From Simmondsia chinensis (lineage: Eukaryota > Streptophyta > Magnoliopsida > Caryophyllales > Simmondsiaceae): a stretch of 64,000 nucleotides of DNA. The DNA lies in assembly GCA_018398585.1 (NCBI GenBank), contig JAGTTD010000003.1, forward strand, positions 5,836,637 to 5,900,636. Direction: 5' to 3'. Shown here piece after piece: positions 21,992-33,721 of the stretch. Made by a program: the position numbers and the translations under genes. The first letter of the stretch is position 1. Each line of letters begins with the position of its first letter. The notes under the pieces are model-generated. The model saw nothing but the letters and a program-made list of their open reading frames with translations, did not search any database and had not been told where the DNA came from.

Positions 21992-22396
21992 TTAAGGTAA
22001 TATAAAATAAGCTTCTTCATCAAAAACAAAACCAATCAATTCGTTTTTATAAGACGCATCAATTTTCACTACTTGGCCTAAAAAGCTTGAGGATAATTCT
22101 AGAGGAGTAATTCTAGAAATTTTAAGGTTCAAGTAAAATTTGCACCTTAAATCCAGGTATACCGGCTCCTTTATACAACAAATTTCAATCCAACCTACTC
22201 CTTCAAACAAAGTGAACAATTCCCCCAAGTTTTTTCTCCTAACCCAAGTTCAATTGATAAATCTACCAAATAATACTTCATTTTTGAGGAAGGGGTTATA
22301 GGAATTTACCAAACTCGGACCCTGGGAAGAAGAAGCACCTTCATCGTTTCCAAACCTCTTCTTAGAAGTAGTTTCCAACCTCTTTGTGTAACCCAT
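21992..22396 (-). pseudogene. Downstream ORF of SIRE-type element, N-terminal half (copy 1)
   Basis: Starts at the ATG at 22394-22396 (MGYTKRLETTSKKRFGNDEG). It contains one stop shortly before WVRRKNLGELFTLFEGVGWI, then IKEPVYLDLRCKFYLNLKI and FDEEAYFILP. The pattern resembles the 'putative plant transposon protein' ORFs found in plant retroelements (from memory; function unknown). It lies downstream of pol, where SIRE-type elements keep an extra ORF. The frame runs into the truncated LTR at 21939, so the C-terminal half is gone. That half is found at 28698-29080. Confidence 0.65.
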
Positions 22397-22757
22397 GACT
22401 TAAAGTTTGAAGAGATTTAGAAAAAAAAAATTTTTTAGTGGCTAGGGTTAGGGTTTGGGACCAAGGAGTGAAATTTTGAGATTTGCCCAAAAAATGTGCA
22501 AGAGAATGAAATGGCTGTAAAAATAGATGATTTTGACAACGAAATTTAGGAAACTCTTGGATGGTTCGTTTTGGGTCAGGGTTTTGGGAAGAAGATGAAC
22601 TTTTGCCCCAAAAAAAAAATCTAAGATTTTGATGTTACAGTGTTGATAGAAACTTGATTTTTAGTGAAAATTAGAAAGAAATTTGAGAAAAATTGATGAT
22701 TTTGGATGTATTTTGAAGATTTATGTTGAAAGAGAGGTTTGGGATTGAGAGAAAGAG

Positions 22758-23095
22758 AGTTGAAGGAGTGAAGATGTAAAAATGGGGAAGAAAGTTGGTA
22801 AAAGAAAGTCCCAAGCAGCCGAGTACTACAGACCCGTGAATGCACCTATGTGTCAACACACATCAAAGTAATGCCGCTAATTGTAAGCCTGTGTGTCAAC
22901 ACACAGAAGACAGGGTAAAGTTGAAGGAGTGAAGATGTGAAGATGGAGAAGAAAGTGGGTAAAAGGAAGTCAAAAGCAGCAGGGTATTGTAGACTAATGA
23001 ATACACTTATGTGTCAGCACACAACAAAGCAATGTCGCTCATTGTAAGCCTGTGTCTGAGCACACAAAACCTATGTGTCAACGCACAGAAGATAG
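22758..23095. repeat. Two-copy 162-bp tandem duplication carrying TGTGT-NNN-ACACA palindromes
   Basis: GTTGAAGGAGTGAAGATGT begins both copies (22758 and 22920). Each copy contains ATGTGTCA(A/G)CACACA and TGTAAGCCTGTGT elements. It sits between pol and the downstream ORF, probably as the ORF's leader. Confidence 0.75.
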
Positions 23096-23344
23096 GGCAT
23101 GACTCCGGTTTTATATGTGTTCTTGAGTTTTTTTTTTTAATTAAAAATACTTTTTTTTTTTGAAAAATAGTTCAAGTTTCTATATCCATGAGTCGGATAA
23201 AAATACTTGATCCATTTGAGCTCTTTCATGTTCAGTATTGAAACTCAATATTTGAATGCAAATGAATGATACAAGCAATCAAAGTCAAACAGTCAAATTG
23301 CGCATGACAATTCTAGTTCTTATATTACAAAAGATATCTTCACA

Positions 23345-25258
23345 TTAAGGTTTAGTAGAAATGTCTGCTAAATGATCAAGAGTGGGGACAAATTTCATAA
23401 TCATATCTCCCTTAAGCACATGATCACGAATAAAATATTGTCTAACCTCAAAATGAATGTTATGCTCAAAAGTTGTGATCAAAAGATATACTTTCACATG
23501 CAACATATTCAACCTTAGCGGTGGATAAAACAACGAAATTTTACTTTTTGCTAAACCGTGACACCATATCATGACCAAGAAATTGATAAGTACCACTAGT
23601 CGATTTCCGGTCCACTTTATGTTCGGCAAAATCTGCATCACTATAGCCAACTAAAACAAAAAAAAATCACATTTAGGGTAGAATAAGCCTAGGGTAGGAG
23701 TACCAACTAGGTATCGAAAAATTCATTTTACGACACATAAATGAGAATCCTTAGGGCATACTTAAAATCTAGCACATAAGCATACACTAAACAAGATATC
23801 AAGCCTACTAATGGTAAGGTAAAAAGGGATCCAATCATACCTTTATATAGCTTTTGATCCACCTTTTTACCTTTTTCATCTATGCCTAGCTTGAGTGTTG
23901 AGCTCATTGGGGTTGCGATTATCTTGGAATTTTCCATGCTAAATTTCGTAAGCATTTCCTTGATGTACTTGGCTTGGTTGATGTAAATTCCCTCCTAGCC
24001 TTGTTTGGTTTGCAGTCCAAGGATGTTGTTAAGTTCTCCCATCATACTCATTTCAAATTCCATGCATGTAAAATCTGCAAATTCTTCACAAAGAGATGGA
24101 TTAGTAGCACTAAACACTATATCATCAATATAAATTTGTACAATGAGAATATAATTTCTAGAGTGTTTGATAAAAAGTGTTGTGTCAACCTTTCCTCCTG
24201 AAAATCCATTTTGCATTAGAAAAGAACTAAATCTCTCATACCAAGTTCTAGAAGCTTGCTTCAATCCATGGAGAACATTTTTTAGTTTAAAAACATGATT
24301 GAAAAATTTGTTATCCTCAAATCAGGGTAGCTGCTCAACATAAACCTCGTGTTCAATAAAACCATTTAAAAATGCATTTTATACATCCTTTTGAAAAAGT
24401 TTAAAATTTTTAAATGAAGCAAATGCATGTAAGAGTTTAATAGCTTCTAATCTAGCAACGGGCAACAAAGCTTTCCTCATAGTCTATACCTTTCTCTTGG
24501 TTATAGCCTTTAGCTACTAACCTTGCTTTGTTTTTTTACCACATTACCTTCCTTATCTTTCTTATTGCAGTAGGCACACTTCGTACCAATAACTTGATGA
24601 TCTTCAAGTCTATCCACAAGTTTTCACACATCATTTCTCTTGAATTGATTTAGCTCTTCCTCTGTTGCCATGATCCAATTTGCATCACTAAGAGCTTCTT
24701 CCATGTTCTTAGGTTCTTCAAGAGAGATGACTGCAACTAGATGACAATATTCGGTTAATGCATGCTTTGTTCTTACACCTTGGGAGGGATCACCAATGAT
24801 TTGACTTATTGGGTAATCCTTGAAGAATTTTCAATCTCATGGCTAGTCTTTCACTTTGGATTCTACATTTTGGTCATTTCCTTCCGGTTCATCCATTGGA
24901 GCTTTGATTTTCTCCTTTTCTTGCTCCTTGGATGAGGGTGTGATGTTTATTACTCTAATTACTATATCATCATTAGTACAAGGAGTTGTAGAGGGCAAGA
25001 CATTAGTTTAATCAAAACCACATGTATAGACTTTTTTACAACCTTTGTCTTTTTATTATAGACTCTATACGCTTTGCAAGTTAGGGAATATCCAATAAAA
25101 ATACCTTCATGCACTCGTGGATCAAATTTACCAAGGTTTGTTTTGCCATTCTTGTGAATAAAGCATTTGCACCCAAAAGGTTTGAAATATGCAATATTAG
25201 GCTTTCGACCTCTATAAAGTTCGCAGGTTGTGTTTTTTTTTTTTTTCAAAATAGGTTT
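23345..25258 (-). pseudogene. SIRE/Maximus-type copia pol fragment: integrase tail, RT, RNase H
   Basis: In minus order: integrase C-terminal part (24962-25258: RGRKPNIAYFKPFGCKCF, GIFIGYSLTCKAYRVYNKKT); a decayed RT start (24300-24560: KARLVAKGYNQEKGIDYEE-like text across stops); RT (23995-24264) with WYERFSSFLMQNGF, the catalytic YIDDIVFSAT and FEMSMMGELN; the RT/RNase H connection (23728-23955: ATPMSSTLKLGIDEKGKKVD); and RNase H (23345-23650), ending YFIRDHVLKGDMIMKFV and LADISTKP. Order integrase-RT-RNase H is copia, and the FEMSMMGELN and RDHV words are typical of SIRE. Gag, protease and the integrase core are missing because LTR-like repeat copy 2 begins at 25259. Confidence 0.85.
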
Positions 25259-27785
25259 TGGAGATATAGATACAAGCAATTGCTATCCGATTTCATACAA
25301 CAATTTTCTGAATAACTTGCTTGCCCATCTACGGTAGCAAACTACTTAATTATATTACCAACATACTAGTCCCCCTATTTCATGAGCGAACTTCGGTCAT
25401 TCCAAGTTCAGTCACGAAGTCATAAACCTGTTTTTACTCCCAACTTGCTACTATACAACATTGTCTTCTGAGCATGGTGTATAATTCATCATATATTTTA
25501 ATAGAGTAGTTTGTATGAAACCTCTTGTTGGTGTAGATGTGTTAAAGGAATCTAATCTTGATGACGCCATTGTCATGTAGTTAGATAAAATTTACACTAT
25601 TGCCAATGGTATATCCTTTAAACTTGCAGGTTATACGTATTAAATGAAGACATAAGTAGATAACTGTGATAAATCGCGGCGATGCGTGTGTGGCACCTAG
25701 ATAATCATTTACTGTCAATATAGAACCATTAAATATCACACTTCTTGTGACTAATTGTACTAGGGTAGTAGTGGTGATAAGCATAGCACCCATTGCAAAT
25801 GATTGTACTAGAACGGACCATAGTGGTAAGTATTGCACCCCGTTGTAGATGACAGCACCAAGGGCCATGGTGATAGGTATTGCACCTGTTGCAAGTGATT
25901 GCATCAAGGTGAACCATGGTAATAGGTGTTGCACCAGTTGCGGGTGTTTGCACTAGGGCAGACCATGGTGATAGGTATTGCACCTGCTACGGGTGATTGC
26001 ACTTAGATAGACCATGTTGATAGGAATGGAACCCGTTGTGGGTGATTGTACTAGAATGGACCACGATGATAGTATTACACCCGTTGTAGTGATTGCACTA
26101 GGACGGACCATGGTGATAATTGCGTATTTGTTGGGAGCATATTTTAAAAATATTTCCTAGAGCGGGTGCAAGTAAAAACAATTTTAAATCTAAAGCCCCA
26201 CAACCTAATCAAACTATTTAATTGGATTGAGATCTTACTCTAATAGGTTTATAATATTACAAGCAAAAAACATCAAATCAAAACAAATATAACCATCTTA
26301 AAGGAAAAACAAATCGAAGGCTCAAAGAACAACCTAAAATGAGGGTGAATTAGATTCTTTCAAGATAAAAAGAAAATTTAAAGTTTAAGAACCAAAAAAA
26401 ATAAAATGAAAGCTAAACAATGAATCTGAAATGTAAAAAAATAATGGCAAGAAGAAAAAAATGCACAAGGATTTTTACAGTGATTCACTTCAAACAGGGA
26501 AGCTAGTCCATTCCTCAAGTGACTACTTTTTGTCACTTGAGCTTTTAACTAAGCTTAATTATCCTTTTTAAGACTAGGCTCAATTTTGTCCGTAAGCTCA
26601 AGACCCAACCTTTATAATTGACCCTTTTATAACCATAGGCTCAGAATCCAACCTTCACAACAAAATGAACTAAAACAATGAATGAATTAAAGCATTAAAA
26701 TTCTTCACTCTTTCAAAAGTGAATTAAATAAATCAAGCTTAGCCAAAGCTAAGGATATGTCAGTTACGCTCAATGATCAACAATAACTACTAATGAATTA
26801 AAATGTTAAAGCACAAGAGAACAAGAGCTTTTTAATCAAAGAATACTTAGAGAGAATGGGATGAATTAAACCAAAGCTTTCAAGCCCAATTTATAGGCAA
26901 ATGAGGGGCTAGGGCACTTTTGAAATGTTTGTGAAAAGATTATGAAAGAAATCAAATAAAAAGCAGCCATTTGAAGCCTTTTCTGGGCTGTGTGTCGACA
27001 CACAGCCTCTATGTGTCGCACATAGAAGCTCCAGATAGCTACTATATATCTGTGTGTCAACACATCCCTCTTACATATGTGTCGACACATTGAAGCTCCA
27101 GATGGCTACTATATATCTGTGTGTCGACACATCCCTTCTATGTGTCGACACTTAGCATGCCTATTGGATTTTGAATATTTTTGATCATTTAGCTTGATTG
27201 ATTGATTGATTGATTATCATATTAGCTTAATTTTTTGAATTAGCTTCCATGTTTAACTTGATCATTTGGATGGTTGATTGATTCAATCATGCTAGGATAT
27301 CACCCTATTAAAATTTGGTCTTATCATTTTTGGGCATGCTTTTCATAATACTAATTTAAAAAATATTTTTATTGACAAACCAGATTGGCTTGAATTTGAA
27401 TTGAATATTTTTCAAACGATATTTTGAAATCAAGTTTTCAAAATATTTAAAAAAATATTTTTTTTAGAGCATCACTTATCAACATTGAGCTTTGACTCAA
27501 TTGATATATCCCGATCCTAAGTACAAAAAAATAAAAATAAATGGCTTAAAGCACTTAGACTCGGATGTCCTTGTCTTCATTTTGGAAGAATCTTCTCTTC
27601 GGCTTTGATCTCTTTTCATCTTGATCCATCGTCTTAGAAAGTTTGATATCAACATGATTAGCCTTGATTTTTCCTCACTTTCTTATGAGTCACTTTCAAG
27701 CAAGATTAGAACAATTTGAACGTAATGACTCAGTGAATGATTGTTATCATCAAAATTACAATATAAATGGCTTTTAGGACCAACA
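25259..27785 (-). repeat. Long LTR-like repeat, copy 2 (probable full 3' LTR of a second SIRE-type element)
   Basis: The first 1.9 kb matches copy 1. It extends further to GACCAACA at 27785, directly followed by a polypurine tract. If it is one LTR it is TG...CA and about 2.5 kb. On its left it abuts an integrase codon of the first copy, consistent with insertion into that integrase gene. Minisatellite at 25740-26115, TGTGTCGACACA palindromes at 26993-27150, and a TTGA microsatellite at 27186-27208. The left boundary is less certain than the right. Confidence 0.65.
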
Positions 27786-27800
27786 ATCTCCCCCTTTTTT
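27786..27800 (-). other. Polypurine tract of the second SIRE-type element
   Basis: The minus strand reads AAAAAAGGGGGAGAT immediately before TGTTGGTC, the classic plus-strand primer and 3' LTR start of SIRE-type copia elements. Confidence 0.8.
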
Positions 27801-27923
27801 ATTATGACAAACATTTGGTGTTTTCTCTTAAAAATAAGTAAGTTGAAGTGTTGAATTCACCATAAAAATATTGGCAACTCAAATTGTAAAGATTCTCACT
27901 TTGTATCAAGTCATAGAGTTATA

Positions 27924-28028
27924 TATAACATATTAAAAGTTCAAACTCAATTGTTTCGTATAACATATTAAAAGTTCAAACTCAATTGTTTCGTATAACA
28001 TATTAAAAGTTCAAACTCAATTGTTTCT
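27924..28028. repeat. Three perfect 35-bp tandem units
   Basis: Units starting TATAACATATTAAAAGTTCA begin at 27924, 27959 and 27994. They lie in the non-coding stretch between the polypurine tract and the downstream ORF, and the identity implies recent duplication. Confidence 0.9.
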
Positions 28029-28697
28029 CCCTATGTTGATGCATTGTATGAATCACACATTCAATAGGTTAACATCAACGTCATTTTTAACAATTCTCAA
28101 TCAATCACAAACTTCATACTGTGGTTATGCATTTTAGGAGTTAGATGTTCAATGACGTACACCAAGCATCATTTTTATAACATGAATCAACTAAATACCA
28201 ATTTTTCTCCCCCTTTGTTATCAACAAAAAAGCACATGATAAAAGATAGAGAAAACGACAACTCCCCCTATTAAAAACAATAAGAGCACACATAAACAAA
28301 AAGAAATAATACACATTCACAATTACTCATAACATTTCATTTTCTTCAAGGAAAATCATGTACAATAAATAAAAAATATGGCTTCAAATTTTTGAAAGAA
28401 GAAAAACCTAAGGAGTTGGGGGCCTTTGTCTACATAAGAGAAAGTCTAAAATCTTTTCTAGTGTGGATTGTGTTTCATTGCAAAACCCTCCAAGATTTGA
28501 ATGTAAGGACGACGCTCGTCCATGTAAGGAAGACACTTGTTCTTCCAAAAAGGCAAGTCGGTCACTTACACTCCTTCTTTTTTGGGGTCCTTCTTGTGGT
28601 TTTTCCTCATTACCCTCATCCCCTCCATCAAAATTTTCCTCTTCCTCGTCCCTTTCTTCATCTATTTCTATTATTTGCCTAAATCATTTTTGTTTCT

Positions 28698-29225
28698 TCA
28701 CCCATTCATTGTGTTTAAGTTTAAAACCCATCCTTTCATAGATGTCTCTATAGACTCATATTGATACAAAATGGGGTTTGAAAAGGATAATCTATTTAAA
28801 GTACGTTGAAAAACACAAGTAAGAAACTTGCCATAAGCAGGATTAGTTTTTCGAGAATGGATATGGAACATGAATTTTAAGATTACATCCCAAAGATCAA
28901 TTTTTTGACCACTTAGGAGTTGAGACAAAAGGAATAGATGCAAGTTTGAGATTAAGTTGAAGCCACCTGATCTTAAAGTGATATTCATGCAAATCATTTT
29001 ATGTGCTAATTTAAGATCCACTCCTAAATCATTTGATTTTTGCTTCTTTTTGTTAGGAAGAGGTATTTCACCCCAAACTTGTTGAAGTAACGAGTTACAG
29101 TGAGATTTGTGGAGTGGGAATTGGCAGAGTTCTTACGGAAATATAAAATAATCCTCTTCATCAAAAAAAACAAAACCAATCAATTCATTTTTATAAGATG
29201 CATCAATTTTCACTACTTGGCCTAA
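28698..29225 (-). pseudogene. Downstream ORF of SIRE-type element, C-terminal half (copy 2)
   Basis: Open over 28698-29021, and readable upstream to 29080 as CNSLLQQVWGEIPLPNKKKQ. It continues with LKLAHKMICMNITLRSGGF and NPAYGKFLTCVFQRTLNRLS, then stops. The part at 29081-29225 is homologous to 21940-22082, the middle of the N-terminal half, so the two fragments together describe one gene. The N-terminal half is absent here; sequence changes to unrelated DNA at 29226. Function is unknown. Confidence 0.6.
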
Positions 29226-29280
29226 GTTAATATATGAAGGTCCAAAAAGAATGGCATACTCTAACATGCCCCCTCACACA
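29226..29280 (-). repeat. Short LTR end and polypurine-like tract of another copia element
   Basis: On the minus strand TGTGTGAGGGGGCA is followed by TGTTAGAGTATGCC, resembling a polypurine tract plus LTR start (compare TGTTAGAG of the copia at 31882-36667). Only about 40 bp of LTR remain. Confidence 0.35.
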
Positions 29281-30183
29281 AATGTCCATTAGGCTTAATG
29301 GACACTCACCCATAGTTATGTTGAAATAAATTAATATTTAGAGTGAAGACCTTTGAGATTCAAATGCATTACATCTCAATCAATAAGGCTCTAATACATA
29401 ACGAAGGGCCAAAATTGATTTTATAATCTACTAGAGAACAAAGGAGACGCCAAGGGAGCACAAAGGGGAGAGCTTGAGGATGAAATTAGGGCGCCAATTG
29501 GGAAGGGCCACCATCAAAATAGTCATTTTTTACTTTAATTATCAAAATTTTTGAGTTTTTCATAAAATCACCTTAAAAAGTTGTAAATGTTTTTTTATTG
29601 CTAGTTTATCTTCGCTAATGATAGAAAAGAAAAGTTATGAATATTTTAACCAGTCACCTATATTAATGTCATTGGCATTATATTCGGGATATACATGTAA
29701 TTTTGCTTATATGTTATCTATAAAACAAAGGAAAACTTAATAGGTATTAGTTTAGCTTAGTTGGTAAAACATTATACTTTTAAGAGGGCGCTATGTGCAA
29801 ATTTGGATCGCTGCAAATATAACATAGATATTATTTAAGGATATATTACTTTATTAAGTGAGCTAAAACTAACACGTGTTTTTATCTCCCTTTTTTCTAT
29901 AAAATGTAAAATTATAAGTGTCTAGAATGTGTTTTTCTAAACAATAAAAAAAAATGGTATAATTTAATGATAAATTACTACTTTTAAAGGTGGTTTAAAA
30001 AAAAAAACCCAAAAAAAAAAAAATCAACGCACAAATAAAAAAAAGTAGAGAAATGTTATGGGTAATTAAAAAAATATATCTAACTGTGGATATAGTACTC
30101 GTGTTATAATATCAAGTTTATCAAGGAATATTAATTTACTACATTCTTGATCCAATAATTTTGTGTTGCGTTCATTAGCTACA
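29281..30183. other. AT-rich spacer with possible tRNA-derived SINE
   Basis: Mostly featureless. At 29755-29815 TAGCTTAGTTGGTAAAAC matches an RNA polymerase III A box, and a degenerate B-box-like AATTTGGATCGCTGC lies about 40 bases on. It could be a decayed SINE; the B box is poor. Confidence 0.3.
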
Positions 30184-31090
30184 TGTGGGACAATGCTAAG
30201 GTAAAAGAAATGCAAAAGGAAGATATTTTAATGATTAGATATAATATCATGTGATTAAGTGTAGTATATTATATTAGGTGTATTTTTTACCTCAAAATTA
30301 ATTATCTTTAAAATGAAAAATAGAAAATGAAAGAAAGAGAAAATAAAAATGAAAAAGAAAAGAAAAAGCTAAAAAATCTGAAAAAGGAAAAGAGTTATAT
30401 ATGGAAATTGAGATAAGAAAAAGAAGAAAATTACTTTGGTTTCTTGCTAAAAGTAGTTTTTGTCTTAGGTGATTTTTTAGTATGAATTGAGTGTGTTTTG
30501 GGTGAGATGAAGTTTGTAGAGAGAGAAGAGAAAAAAGAGAAAAATGTAGAGAGGATTTGGGTTATGTAAAGGGGTGCTGGGGGAGCACCAGGGTAGGGAA
30601 AGATTATGAGAGAAATTGATTGTAAGAGTCGTGTTTGTCAAGTTTTGTGTTTGATGTTGTGTGAGGTTCGCTCGAGCATAAAGGGAGTCATGCTCAGGTG
30701 CCTTGTTTGAGAGTTGAGAGAATTTTTATAGCTTACTCTATCCAAAGCTGCGTTGTAGAAGGGCTTATGGCTTGCAGCGCAAAGCTACATTATACAAAGG
30801 CTGGTGGCTTACCGTTCAAGGCTACACTTTGCGAGAGCTAGTAGCTTGCCGTTCAAAGCTATGTTGTGGGAGGTCGGTGACTTACCGTGTAATAGTCACA
30901 TTTATTGAGGATGATGTAATAGGGGGTTTTGGGATTATGATTAGAGATTATAATTCTTTAAATGTCCTAGCTAGTGGATGAGACACCCGTTTAGGTCATG
31001 TGATTTTTCCCTCTAGATGGGATAGGGTTTCCACGTAAAAATATCTTGTTTTTCGCTTCCATTTATACTCGATGTGTATTTTTCCCAACA
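30184..31090 (+). repeat. Possible solo LTR
   Basis: Begins TGTGGGACAATGC and ends CCACGTAAAAATATC...TTCCCAACA, the end pattern of many copia LTRs. No internal region or matching partner was found and target duplications are not clear. It holds a tandem repeat at 30728-30890. Confidence 0.35.
30728..30890. repeat. Tandem repeat, about 38-bp unit, four copies
   Basis: AGCTTACTCTATCCAAAGCT, GGCTTGCAGCGCAAAGCTAC, GGCTTACCGTTCAAGGCTAC and AGCTTGCCGTTCAAAGCTAT start near 30729, 30768, 30806 and 30843. Confidence 0.75.
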
Positions 31091-31348
31091 TACTAAGGTC
31101 TTTAATGTATATAACGTTGCCATTTAAAAAAAAAAGGAACAAACACCAGATAAATACTTTATATAGAGATGGTAGTATATTAAAAAAAAGGAAAGCGTAA
31201 CAAATTTTTAAAAAATGATAAATGTAGCAGCCTGTTAAAAAAATTTATTCATTTTGTACTTATGTTGTATTTTTGTCAAAATATATTTTTCTTACTATAG
31301 TATATAATCGTTGATACAGATCATTTAAAAGTAAGGTTTATTCTCATG

Positions 31349-31881
31349 TGTTGGATATTTTAATAAAAAAATTAATTTTTTTGATAGTGATTTTGAAATT
31401 TCATGCAGTAATGTCATTTATAACCTTTAATTGTTGATAAATTTATATTGAAATACCAAGAATTATATTCTCCCTTTTTTATTTATAAAATTTAATAAAA
31501 TATCAATTTAAGAGGTTTATTTTAATATGACCATTCAAGGTCCTCAATGTAAATTGTTTAACCATTGCTTTTATTTTCAAAGTTAATGCAAGCATATGAT
31601 TGTTCTATGTGTATAAAGCTTTGGTTCTCTTGCAAATGTTGTACGTGAGTTTTTTTTTTTTTTTTTAAAAAGACAACTGCTTTACTTTATTTTTTATGGT
31701 TTCCTTCGTTATTTTGGCTAAGTTAGGTGTTAAGGAGGCTCTAACTTTCAAGGTAGTACAGACCTAGACAGTGTCAACAGAGATTGGGCGTTATATCCTG
31801 GAGGCGGCGTGTCGGTACCTGCTGCACTAGCTTACATCCGCCGGGGGGGGGGGGGGGGGGGGGGGGCTGGGGGAGCGAAAC
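31349..31881 (+). repeat. 5' LTR of the LARD-like element, part 1
   Basis: Matches the start of 40114-40732. It contains a run of 24 G (31843-31866) at a place where the partner LTR has only GAGAGGGGCGC. It ends at the GAAAC target duplicate of the nested copia. Confidence 0.85.
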
Positions 31882-32038
31882 TGTAGAAAGGTAAGTATGG
31901 GGAATAATTGGTACTCCTAGAATAGCAGCCCTCTCGTATATTTATAATATTTACAGAGAATATTAATTACAGATATGGAAAGCCCATTAGGCTTGATTCA
32001 TATACAAATATAACCCACTCTACAAATATACTCTAACA
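31882..32038 (-). repeat. 3' LTR of nested copia
   Basis: In element orientation it starts TGTTAGAGTATATTTGTA and ends CTTTCTACA. A polypurine tract (GAGGGGGGA on the minus strand, 32039-32047) abuts it. The pol reading frame runs through this tract and stops at TAG inside the first six LTR bases. Confidence 0.93.
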
Positions 32039-33721
32039 TCCCCCCTCAACCAAAGCATGAGATAAATGAATGCAGAGGTTGTGTCTTAACAAAAGAAAGA
32101 GTTGCTGCGGGAGACTCTTGGTAAAGATGTCAGCGATCTGTTGCGACGAAGGAATATGAAGAACCCGAACAAGACCTAAGTGGACGCGTTCTTTGACAAA
32201 ATGAATATCAATCTCAATGTGCTTGGTGCGAGCATGTTGCACAGGATTGGTGGACAAGTACATAGCTAAGACATTGTCACAATAGAGTAAAGTAGCTCGT
32301 GGGAGAAGAAGACCAAGCTCACCAAGAAGAGATCGAAGCCAGCAACACTCAGAGACGGCATTAGCTACGGCCCGATACTCGGCCTCGGCGCTGGAACGGG
32401 AGACGGTAGGCTGTCGTTTAGAGGACCAAGAAATAATGTTACCTCCCTAGAAAACACAAAACCCAGATGTAGAACGGCGAGTATCAGGACAGCCAGCCCA
32501 GTCTGCATCAGAGTATGCCACAGGTTGGTCCACACGAGAAAGGGTCACGGTTAAGCCATAATCAAGGGTGCCCCGGATGTACCGAAGAATCCGTTTTACT
32601 GCCATCCAATGAGGTAAACGCGGAGCATGCATAAACAAACACACCTGTTGCACAACATAAGAGATATCGGGACGAGTGAAAGCGAGATATTGAAGAGCAC
32701 CAACCGTAGATCTATATAAGGTAGGGTCAGACATGAGGTCACCATCATCTATTGAAAGTTTGGACTTGGAATCTGTAGGTGTAACCACAGGCTTACAGGA
32801 AAGCATGTTAGTCTTATCAAGTAGATTGTGAGCATACTTGGACTGAGATAAGAAAAGACCATCTAAAGAGTGAGTGACCGAGATCCCAAGAAAATAATTA
32901 AGGCGACCCAAATCTGTCATGTCGAATTCAGAATGTAGAGAACGAAGTATAGCTTGAAGAAGCGTAGGAGAGGATGCAGTAAGGACTATATCATCCACAT
33001 AAACTAACAGTATGGCCATATCACTTCCACGACATAAGACAAAAAGAGATGAATCAGACTTACAGCCGGTGAAGCAAAGGGTGTGTAGAATGGTAGCAAA
33101 GCGAGTATACCATGCCCGGGGCGCCTGCTTCATACCATAAAGAGACTTGTTTAACTTGCAAACATAATCAGGGAACTGTGAATTGATGAAACCAAGAGGT
33201 TGCTTCACATAAACTTCTTCACTGAGATATCCATTGAGAAAGGCATTCTTAACATCAAGCTGATGAGTGGGCCACCGACGAGAGGTGGCTAGAGCGAGAA
33301 CTGTGCAAACTGTAGCGAGCTCAACAACAGGACTAAAAGTTTCATCATAGTCAATACCGTACCTCTGTGTGAAACCTTGTGCAACCAAGTGAGCCTTGTA
33401 TCGTTCCACTTCACCAGTAGAAGTTTGCTTAATACGATAAACCCATTTAGAACCAACAATGTTACCATAAGCAGCGGGAGGGACAAGATCCCATGTGTGA
33501 TTACGAATGAGATCATTATATTCATCAAGCATTGCGGTGTTCCAATTCCGATCTGCAAGTGCCTGCTTATAAGAGAAGGGAACCTCAGGTAACATAGAAT
33601 GAGCAATCATAGAAGGTTTAAGAAAAGGTTTCACAATACCAGCTCTGGAACGGGTGACCATAGGATGAAGGGAACGGGAATCACCCTGGGTCAGGCATGG
33701 TATAGCAGGGATGGCGAGCAC
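32033..33721 (-). pseudogene. copia reverse transcriptase and RNase H
   Basis: A 424-codon frame (32447-33721) holds nearly the whole RT: WNTAMLDEYNDLIRNHTWDL, VGSKWVYRIKQTSTGEVERY, THQLDVKNAFLNGYLSEEVY, YGMKQAPRAWYTRF, the catalytic YVDDIVLTAS and FDMTDLGRLNYFLGI, then RPDISYVVQQVCLFMHAP and SDADWAGCPDTRRSTSGF. One in-frame TAG (32444-32446) follows. RNase H continues with AEAEYRAVANAVSE-type text, ending KHIEIDIHFVKERVHLG and IADIFTKSLPQ. All key catalytic residues checked are present, so this part is close to intact. Confidence 0.93.

Noticed and set aside
28392..28764. Three overlapping plus-strand open frames of 75-96 codons
   Set aside because: They lie opposite the downstream ORF region of the SIRE-type element and show no known domain.
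30772..30981. 69-codon open frame over the 38-bp tandem repeat
   Set aside because: Repeat-driven, within a candidate LTR, no similarity recognised.
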